Positions 37,892-46,649 of a stretch of DNA of 64,000 nt are shown here, in pieces. This stretch comes from JBDTVS01 sp040007095. GTDB taxonomy: Bacteria; Acidobacteriota; Vicinamibacteria; Vicinamibacterales; CAVVIG01. The stretch covers positions 8,343-72,342 of the forward strand of contig JBDTVS010000072.1 of the NCBI GenBank assembly GCA_040007095.1. The letters run 5' to 3'. How positions within the stretch are numbered: position 1 is the first letter of the stretch; every line of letters starts with the position of its first letter. The notes beneath the pieces are model-generated. The model saw only the letters and a program-made list of their open reading frames with translations, was not told the origin of the DNA and did not search any database. The position numbers were made by a program, and so were the translations under genes.

Positions 37892-38408
37892 CCGTGGGTC
37901 CTCGCGCGATGCACATCATCTCGTCAGGGTAATTCTAGAAGGCGACGGGAAATGCTGGAGCCGGTCTGAGGCGTAACGCGACAGCGCGAGCGCCGTTGAT
38001 CCTCGCGGGCGTAACTCAGGGAGATGTCAGGCGATGAATGACGGGTGGTCTCACTCACCACGGATCCCTGGATTGCGATACTGAGAGATCGCGATGGCAC
38101 CTCCGTAGATTGCGGCGAGGCGAGGTCACCCGTCTCACACCGTGATGGGTGGACGGTTCGGTGTCGATGAACGCGCTGCGGGCCGCGGCAATTCGCGCTC
38201 TCGATGCGGAGTTTCACGCGGGTCTGGCGACTCAACCCGTGCTGAAGCAGAACTCCCGCAGGAAGAACCCAGCGGTTGATCGCGTGAAGACAGTCTCGAA
38301 CGGGTTCGGCGGCTCGGTGATCTTCACGATCTCTCCATTCATCGAACCGATGCTTCCTGCCACTGCTCCGACCCCACGGATGTCTTGCTCGGCGCGCGGT
38401 CTGTGGAG
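37892..38408. other. Gap between DedA and Fic genes
   Basis: About 515 bases without a sound gene. On the minus strand near 38,000-38,040 PDISLSYAREDQ resembles the first strand and box 1 of a TIR domain, after which the frame breaks. It is too short to call and is recorded as a weak finding. Confidence 0.3.
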
Positions 38409-39977
38409 TCAGAGTCCCCCACGCTCGTCCCGAAACCCGTCAAACGAGTCCGCCACGATCCGCTCGATCCGCTGAACCTCGTCATCGGTGAGCTGCTTGA
38501 ACTCCCCTTCACGCCGGTTCTTCGAAAGCGCGCCGTTGTTCTGTCGGATGAACATCACCAGGTTCTCGGCGATCCGATCCGGCATGTCGACCGCCTCCGT
38601 GATCCGTTGCAACGCCAGGTCGTGCCGGCGCAGATAGTCGATCTCGGCCGGCAGGTCTTCGTCGACGGTGCGCTGGACGCACGCGTAGAGGAACTCGGCG
38701 GCTTGCGTGCAGTCGAAGTAGCGGTAGAGATCTGCCGTGTGGTTGCGCACTTCGACGTTCCGGTCGGGCGTCGACCGCCATTCGATGTAAGGCATCAGCG
38801 GGCCGGAATGGCTCTGGAGCGTGGTGCGATAGTCGTCGATCCTGTCGAGCATGACGGACGACACCGGAAAGACCATGCCCGTCGGCGTGAAACGACGTTC
38901 GGCGAGAACGTGGTGAATGAGACAGCGGTGCAGACGTCCGTTGCCGTCATCAAAGGGGTGGACATAAAGAAAGCCGAACGCCGTCGCGGCCGCCTGGAGA
39001 ACTGGGTCGACACCATCGTCGCGCATGCGGTCGTTTGCCTCGAGCATGCCGGCGATCAGGTCGGCGAGATCCTGCGGGCGCGCACCGATGAACTCCGGCA
39101 GGGGATCGCCCAGATGGTCGCGCTCGCCGAGGAACACGCCATCGGGCCGTAGGCCCGCGCGCACGAAGCGCCTGTCCTCGATGAGGACGTTGTGCAGCCG
39201 GATGATCTCGTCGAGGGTGAGCTTGTGCTTCCCCGCCTGCAATACGGCACGACCCCATCGTTCGAGACGGTTGCGCGGCGGACGCTCGCCTTCAATCTGG
39301 AAGCTCGCGCGGCTGTCGGCGAGCAGCAGGAAGCTGGCGGCGCGCGCGATGAGATGGCCGCCAGTGCGGCCCAGGGTGTCGCGCGCGCGCGCGGCGAGAT
39401 CAAGGGCGAGCGCCTGCTCGAGCGCGGGGGTGCGTCGGATGACGGGCGAGTAGCGGCCGGTTCCGAGAAGGTTGTCACGCACGCGATGGCGCTTTGAAAG
39501 GCGTGGCCTGCCTGTGAAGTACGCCTTCGGATCGAGCAGGTCGATCGCGGGCACGCGCGGCGCGTCTTCCGCATTCAGGGTCCGGCCTGTGAGGGTTTCA
39601 TAGAGGAACCACGTTTTGCGCACATGCGCGGCGGTGGGCGCCGCGCGCACCAGCGTTTCGATCCCGGTCTGCGGAAGCGTATCGAAAATGCGCTTGAGGA
39701 CCAGCAAATCTGCGTCTTCGTGCTTGAGCAGGAATTCGAGGTGGCCGGCGAGCTCATCGCCGGGCCAGTAACGCTTGTCGAAAACGGTCCAGGCGCCGCT
39801 TGCCCGGCGGCTGGCGCTGACGTGCTGGTCCGACACGCAGCTCGGGCGCCGCACAGGTGCCGCAACGCCCAGCTCGTGCACGAGGGCCGCGGCGCCGGCA
39901 AGGCGTGTCCTCGGGGGAACCGTCTGCTCCTGAAATGTGGCAGGTTGCGGCTGCTGCAGTCTCACGTCGAAAAACAC
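38409..39977 (-). CDS. Fic-domain protein (AMP transferase family)
   Basis: Five hundred twenty-two residues, GTG 39977 (a later start is possible). The Fic core motif HPFDDGNGRLHR stands at about residue 340 with the usual flap region and an N-terminal Fic_N-type domain (LLLADSRASFQIEGERPP carries the S/T-x-x-x-E-G inhibitory-type motif, E of SFQIEG). A C-terminal region to 522 is helical (VDMPDRIAENLVMFIRQNNG), with a winged-helix look. Fic enzymes transfer AMP to Tyr/Thr of target proteins; the SFQIEG helix would self-inhibit. A set of six phased direct repeats overlaps its start and upstream region. Confidence 0.9.
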   Translation of the reverse strand: MFFDVRLQQPQPATFQEQTVPPRTRLAGAAALVHELGVAAPVRRPSCVSDQHVSASRRASGAWTVFDKRYWPGDELAGHLEFLLKHEDADLLVLKRIFDTLPQTGIETLVRAAPTAAHVRKTWFLYETLTGRTLNAEDAPRVPAIDLLDPKAYFTGRPRLSKRHRVRDNLLGTGRYSPVIRRTPALEQALALDLAARARDTLGRTGGHLIARAASFLLLADSRASFQIEGERPPRNRLERWGRAVLQAGKHKLTLDEIIRLHNVLIEDRRFVRAGLRPDGVFLGERDHLGDPLPEFIGARPQDLADLIAGMLEANDRMRDDGVDPVLQAAATAFGFLYVHPFDDGNGRLHRCLIHHVLAERRFTPTGMVFPVSSVMLDRIDDYRTTLQSHSGPLMPYIEWRSTPDRNVEVRNHTADLYRYFDCTQAAEFLYACVQRTVDEDLPAEIDYLRRHDLALQRITEAVDMPDRIAENLVMFIRQNNGALSKNRREGEFKQLTDDEVQRIERIVADSFDGFRDERGGL

Positions 39978-40099
39978 GTCAAGGCGTCGAAAAATATCAA
40001 GAATCTATCATTATCGTCGAAATAATATACGCCTACGACCATCGAAATCCAGCCACGCGCGTCGAAAAAGATCGATGGGCGGCAATTGCCGTCGAAAAA
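39965..40099 (-). promoter_or_regulatory. Six phased direct repeats (TTTTTCGACG type) at the fic start
   Basis: Ten-base copies on the plus strand read CGTCGAAAAA at 39965, 39985, 40060 and 40090, CGTCGAAATA at 40015 and CATCGAAATC at 40040. Spacings are 20, 30, 25, 20 and 30 bases, nearly all whole helical turns. The first copy overlaps the fic start. The arrangement looks like a cooperative regulator-binding array controlling fic; the regulator is unknown. Confidence 0.6.
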
Positions 40100-40205
40100 C
40101 AACACGCTGGGCTATCCGTCTTCGGACTCCTGTTTCAGGTCGTGAGCCGTCGCTATGAGCAGAATTCAATTGCAGCAGCCCGCCGCGCCCCATCCGCGAT
40201 GTGCT

Positions 40206-40221
40206 AGGTTACATGTAACCT
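40206..40221. promoter_or_regulatory. 16-bp perfect palindrome upstream of mazE
   Basis: AGGTTACATGTAACCT is its own reverse complement and ends 12 bases before the mazE GTG, immediately followed by the ribosome site GAGGAA. It fits an operator for autoregulation by the MazE or MazEF complex, as in other toxin-antitoxin operons. Confidence 0.65.
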
Positions 40222-40233
40222 GAGGAATTCTCC

Positions 40234-40455
40234 GTGCCAACCACCGCTCGATCCGCATCCCGCGACAAGGTCCGCGCGCATCGCACTCGATTGCGGGAGG
40301 CCGGGCTCCGTCCCGTTCAGATCTGGGTTCCGGACGTGCGGTCGAAGTCCTTCGCCCTGGCCGCACATCGTCAGTCGCTGGCGGTGGCGAAGAGTCCTCA
40401 CGCCAAGCGGGACCAGTCGTTCGTTGACGCAATTTCTGCCTGGAATGAAGAATGA
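40234..40455 (+). CDS. mazE: MazE-type antitoxin (DUF3018)
   Basis: Seventy-three residues from GTG 40234, with GAGGAA at proper distance. The pattern RDKVRAHRTRLREAGLRPVQ IWVPDVR is typical of DUF3018 MazE-family antitoxins: a ribbon-helix-like DNA-binding start and a disordered acidic tail (VDAISAWNEE) that binds MazF. Its stop overlaps the mazF start by 4 bases (40452-40455). A perfect palindrome lies just upstream. Confidence 0.88.
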   Translation: MPTTARSASRDKVRAHRTRLREAGLRPVQIWVPDVRSKSFALAAHRQSLAVAKSPHAKRDQSFVDAISAWNEE

Positions 40456-40799
40456 AACGTGGCGAGATCTGGACCGTCGCGGGTGGAGCGGCCTATGCCG
40501 GCAAGCCGCGACCCGCGGTCATCGTCCAGGACGATCGGTTCGACGCGAACGATTCGATCGTCGTGTGTCCGTTGACCACCGACCCAACGCAGGCACCGAT
40601 CTTCAGGCTTCCCGTCCAGCCCAGCGCGCAGAGTGGACTGCGTGCACCATGCCGGATGATGGTGGACAAGTTGACGGCCGTGCCGAGGAGACGCTTCGTA
40701 CGGCTGGTCGGCTCACTGGCCTCCGAAGAAGTGAAGGCGCTTAACCGCGCCATCTTCGTGTTCCTGGGCTTGGCGGAAACGGAAACGTCGCAAGATTAG
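40452..40799 (+). CDS. mazF: MazF-type mRNA interferase toxin
   Basis: One hundred fifteen residues. MKRGEIWTVAGGAAYAGKPR PAVIVQDD is the classic PemK/MazF start with the R-G-E-I/V-W motif, followed by IVVCPLTTDPTQAPIFRLPV and MVDKLTAVPRRR with the conserved D-K. Length fits. MazF cleaves mRNA at short sites unless bound by MazE; the pair is intact. Confidence 0.92.
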   Translation: MKRGEIWTVAGGAAYAGKPRPAVIVQDDRFDANDSIVVCPLTTDPTQAPIFRLPVQPSAQSGLRAPCRMMVDKLTAVPRRRFVRLVGSLASEEVKALNRAIFVFLGLAETETSQD

Positions 40800-41091
40800 C
40801 TTCACGCCGCGCCTCGGAGGCCCGCCAGGCGTCTTAGCCAGCCGTGGATCTGGTTCCAACTGGCGAACGTTAGGCTCACCGAGGATCTCGAGCTCCTCGG
40901 AGTCATTTAACCGTGTGCGCAGCACCAGCAGTCTGAAGCAGTTGCCGAAGCGCCAAGTAGCCCAAACAACACCGGCTGCCTCCCGGGCTCGTTCTTCCAA
41001 TGCGGCTGACGCGGCGATTGGCCGGCGAACCGATTCTCTATTTCACTCTTCAAGTTCTTGATCCTGGATGGATTGCGGGACACGATAGATC
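40800..41091. other. Gap between mazF and the PD40 lipoprotein
   Basis: Nearly 290 bases with no coding signal on either strand; presumably includes the promoter of the gene at 41092. No structured repeat or hairpin was noticed. Confidence 0.3.
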
Positions 41092-42876
41092 ATGTTGGCT
41101 GCGCTCGTCGCCGCGCTTCGATCCCTCGCGGTGCTGTTATGCGTCCTCCTGATTGCTGTTGCTCCCGCATGCACGCATCGAGCGTCTCGCCCCTCAACGG
41201 TGGTGCCCGCCCTGCGTTCCGTCGCGCGTTTCCAGACCGTGTTGCAACCGCCGTTTGTGGCACGCTCGAGCGGTGGGACGACTACGGACGTCGCGATCTC
41301 CCCTGATGGCACGCGGCTGGTCTATGTCGGCCGCCGAGGCTCCACCCAGCAGTTGTTTACGCGTGCGGTAAGCGAGCTGGAGGTATCCGCGATTCCGGGA
41401 ACCGAGCATGCTGTCGGTCCCTTCTTTTCACCGGACGGCAACTGGATCGGATTCGGCGCCGACGACGAGCTGAGAAAGGTGCCGATCGCCGGCGGGGCGC
41501 CGCAGACGCTGTGCACCGCTCGTGGTTTCTTCGCCGCGACCTGGGAGGCCACTCATGGCATCGTCTTCTCCTCGGCAGCCGACTCCGGCCTCAGGCAGGT
41601 TTCTCCCGATGGCGGATCGCCGGTGCCGCTCGTTGTGCCGACCGGTCGCGGCGAGATCGTTCAGCGCACGCCGCAGATCCTACCCGGCGGCACACACGTG
41701 CTCTTCAGCGAGTTCGGTGGCGCTGCGGTCGCCGAAGGTCAAATCGTCGTGCAGTCGCTGGACGGGGGGGCGCGAAAAATACTAGGACCTGGCGATCATG
41801 CGCGGTACCTGCCGACTGGACACTTGATATTCACGAGTACTGCAACCTTGCTGGCGGCCCGGTTCGATCTCGCGCGTCTCGAGATCGTCGGCAAACCGGT
41901 TCCGCTCGTAGAGGGCATCGTCCGCACGCCGGCAGCGCAGTTCGCGGTATCCGACAACGGCTCCCTCGTGTACGTGCCCGGAGGAAACCAGCTACCGGGC
42001 GAGACACTCGTCTGGGTGGATCGTGAAGGAAACGATGAGCCTCTTCCAGGCGCGTTTCGCACGTTTTCCAAGCCCAGGCTCTCGCCCGATGGTCGACAGG
42101 TGGCGGTGGTCATCGACAACCGTCAGATCTGGATCTACGAGATTTCACGCGCCATGCTGGTGCCACTTACCCCGGCGGATACATCCACCAACTTCCCCGC
42201 TTGGACGGCGGACGGGTCGCGGCTGGCGTTCAGCTCGAACCAGGACGGAATGCTGCAAATGTCCTGGATGCTGGCCAATGGGAGCGCACCGGCCGAGCGA
42301 TTGACAAGCAGCTTCCTCTATCAGTTTCCGTCCTCCTTTTCTCCTGATGGTCGGCTGCTCCTGTTTGTCGAGATCGATCCTGCGACCGGGCAGGACGTGT
42401 GGGCGTTGCCGCTGGATCAAGGCCGGAAACTACGTCCCGTCCTCAGGACTCAGTCAGTCGAAGACGGTCCGGTCCTCTCACCAGACGGACAGTGGCTGGC
42501 GTTCGTCTCGAACGAATCCGGTGACAACGCCGTGTACGTGCGGCGCTTTTCCGGCTCGGGGCGAAAGATTCGCATCTCGACCGGCAGTGGGCAGGAAGTG
42601 GCGTGGGCACCCGACGGTCACGAGCTTTTCTACCGCACTGGGGACCGTATGATGGCCGTCGACGTCGTCACGCAGCCGACGCTCAGGGCCGGCAAACCGC
42701 ACCTCCTCTTCGAGCGCACGTTCGCCCAGGGAGGGCCCTGGCGGAATTACGACGTCTCTCGCGACGGCCACAGGTTCCTGATGCTAAAGCCCACCAACGA
42801 GGATGTCGCGCTCCCTCAAATGAACGTGGTCCTCAATTGGTTCGAGGAGGTCAGCAAGCGGGTACCCGCGAAATAG
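41092..42876 (+). CDS. PD40 (TolB-like) beta-propeller lipoprotein
   Basis: Five hundred ninety-four residues. The signal peptide ends in a lipobox (LLIAVAPAC, Cys about 27), so it is probably a lipoprotein. Repeats with the S-P-D-G-x-x-L/V-A/V-F motif run through the protein: DVAISPDGTRLVYVG, PFFSPDGNWIGFG, PRLSPDGRQVAVV, SSFSPDGRLLLFV, VLSPDGQWLAFVS, each one propeller blade. This TolB/PD40 fold usually follows a kinase domain in related bacteria; here it stands alone. Partner unknown. Confidence 0.85.
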   Translation: MLAALVAALRSLAVLLCVLLIAVAPACTHRASRPSTVVPALRSVARFQTVLQPPFVARSSGGTTTDVAISPDGTRLVYVGRRGSTQQLFTRAVSELEVSAIPGTEHAVGPFFSPDGNWIGFGADDELRKVPIAGGAPQTLCTARGFFAATWEATHGIVFSSAADSGLRQVSPDGGSPVPLVVPTGRGEIVQRTPQILPGGTHVLFSEFGGAAVAEGQIVVQSLDGGARKILGPGDHARYLPTGHLIFTSTATLLAARFDLARLEIVGKPVPLVEGIVRTPAAQFAVSDNGSLVYVPGGNQLPGETLVWVDREGNDEPLPGAFRTFSKPRLSPDGRQVAVVIDNRQIWIYEISRAMLVPLTPADTSTNFPAWTADGSRLAFSSNQDGMLQMSWMLANGSAPAERLTSSFLYQFPSSFSPDGRLLLFVEIDPATGQDVWALPLDQGRKLRPVLRTQSVEDGPVLSPDGQWLAFVSNESGDNAVYVRRFSGSGRKIRISTGSGQEVAWAPDGHELFYRTGDRMMAVDVVTQPTLRAGKPHLLFERTFAQGGPWRNYDVSRDGHRFLMLKPTNEDVALPQMNVVLNWFEEVSKRVPAK

Positions 42877-43022
42877 GTACGCCGGTGTCGGAGTACACGA
42901 ATTGTGTGGAATTTTTCCGAACCGGTAGATCAAACGACTATGTAGTGGCTGCCGCTGTCAACCCCGATGCGCGAACCAGGTCCGAGCTGTTGGTCGTCAC
43001 CGTTATGGGCTGTCCCAATCGA

Positions 43023-43326
43023 CTATTCGCGGTCAGTGCCCCACTCGCCAGCAGGTTCCAGACGATCTGCTGCAGCAACAACGCCTACCGTCAAGACAAC
43101 GCGATGAGCTGGATCGACGATGCCATGGCGGAACGCGGACAGTGCGGGGGTGTTCATCGGCACGCCGCAATACTGACGTGTCCGCGAACGACCCGCTCGC
43201 ACATACGCGCCCACCTCCTGGATGGGACACTGTCCTCCCCATGCGCGTGCGCGCGGTCTTTCGCAAATCACGCGGCTGGAAATCCGACAGCGGAAACGCC
43301 GCTAGGCCCTCCGCCGCGCCGCCCAT
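43023..43326 (-). pseudogene. Possible P4-type integrase scrap
   Basis: Minus-strand LSDFQPRDLRKTARTRMG matches the H/P-x-x-D-x-R-R/K-T region of P4-like tyrosine integrases (catalytic R-K-T-A box). What follows is in shifting frames (IQEVGAYVRA, later nothing clear). About 100 residues are involved at most. Weak but in line with other mobile scraps in the window. Confidence 0.35.
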
Positions 43327-43586
43327 TACTTCTTCATCCGGGCGCTGACCGCCTCCCGCGCCTCCTCAGACATTCGCCCGCGCCGCCGACCTCCGCGGTT
43401 CCCCTTCGTGAGTTGCCCCGACTTTTCGGCAACGATAAACGAGATGGGCAACTCGTCCTCGTCGAACGCATCGCGGAGATGAGGGAACTGGCTCAAGAGG
43501 AGTCTGGCTTCGTCCATCAATTCGCGGAGGCGAATCGAGGCGCCCTTTTTGGCGAAATCAAGAATGTGGGAGGAATGTTTGGGCAT
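43326..43586 (-). CDS. Small hypothetical with basic 'MSxxAR..SxRM' tail
   Basis: Eighty-six residues from ATG 43586, just after a start-like MPKHSSHILDFAKKG. The middle (LMDEARLLLSQFPHLRDAFD EDELPISF) is helical and acidic; the end (RRRGRMSEEAREAVSARMKK) is lysine/arginine-rich. Its tail pattern M-S-x-x-A-R/K-x-A-V-x-x-R-M-K is shared with the protein at 55157-55573. Function unknown; DNA or RNA binding through the tail is plausible. Confidence 0.6.
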   Translation of the reverse strand: MPKHSSHILDFAKKGASIRLRELMDEARLLLSQFPHLRDAFDEDELPISFIVAEKSGQLTKGNRGGRRRGRMSEEAREAVSARMKK

Positions 43587-43710
43587 GAGCACAAGGATAG
43601 CAAGGGCGGACGTGATACGCTCGGACTCTTCAACGCTCGCCCTTCAGAGCCGCTGTAGTTGGCTCACCGGACCAGCCCGCGCCTGACCGTCAGCACCGAA
43701 AGAGAAGAAC

Positions 43711-43866
43711 ATGGCAACCACCACAGCACCACAGGCCCGAGAGTCGCACAAGAAGCTGAAGCCGAAGCCCAAGACCGAGGGCAAGTCGTGGCAAACACGG
43801 AACCTGGCGCGCAAGGAGAAGCAAACGGCGCACGCGGCGAAACTGGCGGCGGAAACCGGGCACTGA
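43711..43866 (+). CDS. Small lysine-rich protein of 51 residues
   Basis: ATG 43711 with AGAGAAGAAC before it, stop TGA 43864-43866. Sequence MATTTAPQARESHKKLKPKP continues lysine-rich (EGKSWQTRNLARKEKQTAH) with no cysteine or hydrophobic segment. Codon use is like neighbouring genes. Not recognised. Real coding is likely but unproven; a downstream region to 44025 reads VDVTITGGNGYSTTGQGALD FGTY without a start and may be a remnant of a secreted protein. Confidence 0.45.
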   Translation: MATTTAPQARESHKKLKPKPKTEGKSWQTRNLARKEKQTAHAAKLAAETGH

Positions 43867-44025
43867 CCCCACCCCCACCCGTGATCGCGGCACCGCTACA
43901 AGCCGGAAGTCGCCGCCAGCGTCGACGTGACGATCACAGGCGGGAACGGCTACTCAACCACGGGTCAGGGCGCGCTGGACTTCGGCACGTACAACAGCAG
44001 CAGCCGGTCGGCCCGACAGGCCCCG

Positions 44026-44985
44026 TTACTCGAGGACCCGGGCTCCAGTGACGAAGCGTTTGTACTCGGAGAACGTTTGATTTCGCCGGGTTGACTCGAG
44101 GCCGCCTCGGACCACGGTGAGGGAGTCGATGGATTCGGGCAGAAGCAACACCTCTTCAGGGTTGTTGAACGCGACTGTCTTGTAGCGAATCGTCACATCG
44201 TCCCGCACGATGACGACCCAGCTGGCAAGAGATTGACGACGTTGTATCAGCGCTGGGACCTTGAGGTCGACCGGCCCTCTGAGACCCCGCTCCACGCGGA
44301 CGACATCATAGGTGCTGGCATCTACCCAGATGCGTCCCCTCGATGCAAGGTGCCCCGACCAGTCGAAGCAGTCGTCGTGTCCGCTCGGGTCTTCTATCAG
44401 CTCGGCGTTGCTCACGCGATCCAGCGACGCGAAATCGATCATCAGGGTAATCCGGCTCCTGTCTTTCGCAATTCCCGCAGTCTTGAATTGATATTCCGAA
44501 CGGTGAGCCGGTAGGAGAAACGCCAGCGGTTCAGAGGAGAGAGGATTTGGATCGGTGCATCCAGCGCGGTCCTTCTTGTCGCTGTCACGCGGTATCCGGC
44601 CATTCACTTTGCGGACCTGTCGAACGATGGCGACTTCACCAGGGTCCTGATCGTTGTCTGCTTCGAAGTGCAGCCCCGACTCGACGGTCCGCACGAACCC
44701 GACCGGCGAGAGATTGACGTCGACGCGCTGTACCGTGGACCTCTCGATACAGATGACGTTCCTCGCACGTTTGTAAAACTCGGCAACCCGCGCGCCGACG
44801 CGATCCAGTAATTCCTCGGCGTTCAGCGGCGCCTGCGCAGCTGCGATCGCCATCGCGGCGAGCGAGAGCGCCAGTGCCACTGCGCCCTGCAGCACAACGG
44901 TATTCAACAGTGTGCCGCCGCCGCAACCTTTACGTTCTGGGTTCGTTGAGCCGTGCCTCACCTGCTCGATCCCCGTGCGCGGCAT
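44026..44985 (-). CDS. Secreted hypothetical protein
   Basis: About 319 residues from ATG 44985; a later start near 44,910 would put the signal peptide (VVLQGAVALALSLAAMAIAA) at the N-terminus. Mature part has a helical LNAEELLDRVGARVAEFYKR start, VICIERSTVQRVDV, and beta-rich sequence ending SEYKRFVTGARVLE. No recognised catalytic motif. Proteins of this layout are common as conserved secreted unknowns in acidobacteria (general knowledge). Single gene; neighbour downstream is on the same strand about 50 bases away only if the 51-residue gene is ignored. Confidence 0.6.
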   Translation of the reverse strand: MPRTGIEQVRHGSTNPERKGCGGGTLLNTVVLQGAVALALSLAAMAIAAAQAPLNAEELLDRVGARVAEFYKRARNVICIERSTVQRVDVNLSPVGFVRTVESGLHFEADNDQDPGEVAIVRQVRKVNGRIPRDSDKKDRAGCTDPNPLSSEPLAFLLPAHRSEYQFKTAGIAKDRSRITLMIDFASLDRVSNAELIEDPSGHDDCFDWSGHLASRGRIWVDASTYDVVRVERGLRGPVDLKVPALIQRRQSLASWVVIVRDDVTIRYKTVAFNNPEEVLLLPESIDSLTVVRGGLESTRRNQTFSEYKRFVTGARVLE

Positions 44986-45166
44986 TGTATCCGACAGACA
45001 ATACCGACCAGTCGCGCAGTGGCTTCCGAACACGGGCCACAATCATCGAGGACGCGCACAAGTGCGCCGCTCGTCGCAGGCGGGGCCACCGGACATGGCT
45101 TTCTCCAAATCGCATGTACAGCGGTGGTGGGACAACGGAGCGCGCGATATCAACCGCAAGTGCCCA

Positions 45167-46115
45167 TCAAGGGCCAAAGGTGAATACGAACGCGCGGAGG
45201 CCGGGATCGCTCGCGACCAGAGTCAGCACGTGGCGTCTCCTCGACGCGCCGGCGACCATTCGAAACATCCCGGAGCGATCGACGCGCGCCACGCCATCCG
45301 TGCCGACATCTGCTCCGCGGGCTTCGCCGACCGGCTTCCCGTCGAGCAGCACGGTGACCGCCGCGTTCACCGATGGCCCTGGCGCCATGACCAGGTTCAC
45401 CTCACCGGCCATGAACGGCAGGATGATCTTGCCGGTGCCCCCCCCGGAGTTCGACATATTGGCGCCCGCTGCGCCAACCACCTTCCAGCGTGATCGTGCC
45501 CGGCTCTCGCCGCTCGGAGCCGACGTACGTCTCGTTGGTGATCCCGGCGTAGGAGGGCTCGCCGGTCCTCGCAAACGCCGTCGCTTCGAGACTGGTCGAG
45601 GGCAGTACCGCACCCGGCTTTGCCGCCACCAACTGGCGGCGGATCTCCCCCTCGATTTCATCGTAGTGCCCCTGGCCCACCCATCGCTTCACCAGCCTTC
45701 CCTGGCCGTCATAGAGGTACTTGGCCGGCCAGGCGTCGTTACCGAGAGCCCGCCAGGTCGCAAAATCATTGTCGATGGCGATCGGGTAGGTCAGCCCATG
45801 ATCGCGAATCCCCCGATCGATGTTGTCGGCGCGCTTGCCGAATTCGAACTCTGGTGCGTGCAAGCCAACCACGACGAGGCCGAGCGCGGCGTAGTCGCGA
45901 TGCCACGCCTTGACATAGGGCGACGTACGAATCCAGTTGATGCAGGTGTACTCCCAGATATCGAGCAGGACGACCTTGCCGCGCAGCGCTTCGGCCGTGA
46001 GCGGCGGCGAGTTCACCCAGCGTTCCACCTTGAAGGCCGGCAATGTGCCGGCCGCGCGGACGAGGCACGAACCGGCGACAACACCAAAGAACAGGAGCGG
46101 CATCATGACTCTCAT
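45167..46115 (-). pseudogene. Thioredoxin-fold (DipZ-like) protein broken in a G8 run
   Basis: ATG 46115 opens a signal peptide (LLFFGVVAGSCLVRAA), then a TlpA/DipZ-like thioredoxin domain: LRGKVVLLDIWEYTCINWIR and AIDNDFATWRALGNDAWPAK. The active site is C-I-N-W where related proteins have C-I-N-C. The first frame loses sense after YVELRGG; the continuation TGKIILPFMAGEVNLVMAP through AFVFTFGP and a stop at 45167 lies in another frame. The shift falls in eight consecutive G (plus-strand C at 45439-45446); seven would restore one protein of about 316 residues with a C-terminal carbohydrate-binding-like domain. Possibly an assembly error or slippage. Confidence 0.75.
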
Positions 46116-46121
46116 CGATGA

Positions 46122-46221
46122 ACCTCAGGCGGTGACCAGGAACCCATTGACTGCGGCCGCGAACCCGTCGGCGAACTGGACCCGAAGGCCGTGGTTGGCG
46201 TCCGGGTAGATGATGCTCTAG
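46122..46221 (-). pseudogene. Alpha/beta-hydrolase C-terminal scrap
   Basis: Minus strand SIIYPDANHGLRVQFADGFA and VNGFLVTA then stop. It matches the end of alpha/beta hydrolases (catalytic His in PDANHG, closing helix). A TAG directly precedes it in frame, so only about 31 residues remain. Confidence 0.5.
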
Positions 46222-46293
46222 GCGTTGGGACGGTGGCCGCCATCCTTGCATTGTGCCGCTTTGACAGTTCTCATCCATGCTCCTTGACTGACT

Positions 46294-46456
46294 CACCGCT
46301 TCCCGTACTCCGTGAACAGGTAATCCCTGGTTTTGCAGCCATATGGCACGCGAACCCGCACTCCGCGTCGTGGGTTGCGTCGATTTGCTTCAGGACAGCC
46401 GGCGTCGTCTGGCCGAGCGAAGTCAATATCCCTTTGGCCTTTAGAAAATGACGCAT
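46294..46456 (-). pseudogene. Heme-type C-terminal scrap (P460-like)
   Basis: Minus strand KGILTSLGQTTPAVLKQIDA, HDAECGFACHMAAKP with a C-x-x-x-C-H heme-like motif, then after a one-base shift at an A4 run RDYLFTEYGKR and stop 46294. This resembles the C-terminus of cytochrome P460-family proteins. Only about 53 residues remain. Confidence 0.4.
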
Positions 46457-46649
46457 TAGAATTAGTCTGCGTTGTCGCGGCTGTTGTCGTCGCGGATGAA
46501 TCCTGACAGGCCGCGACCCGCTGTGGACAAGCGGCTCGTCTCCCCAGTGATCGATCACTGAGGTAAATACCGGACTACCGTGGGCCAGAGAACATGCTTC
46601 CTGGCCCCTTTGTTCTTCCCCAAGAGGGGATGGAGAGGGCTTCCCGACC

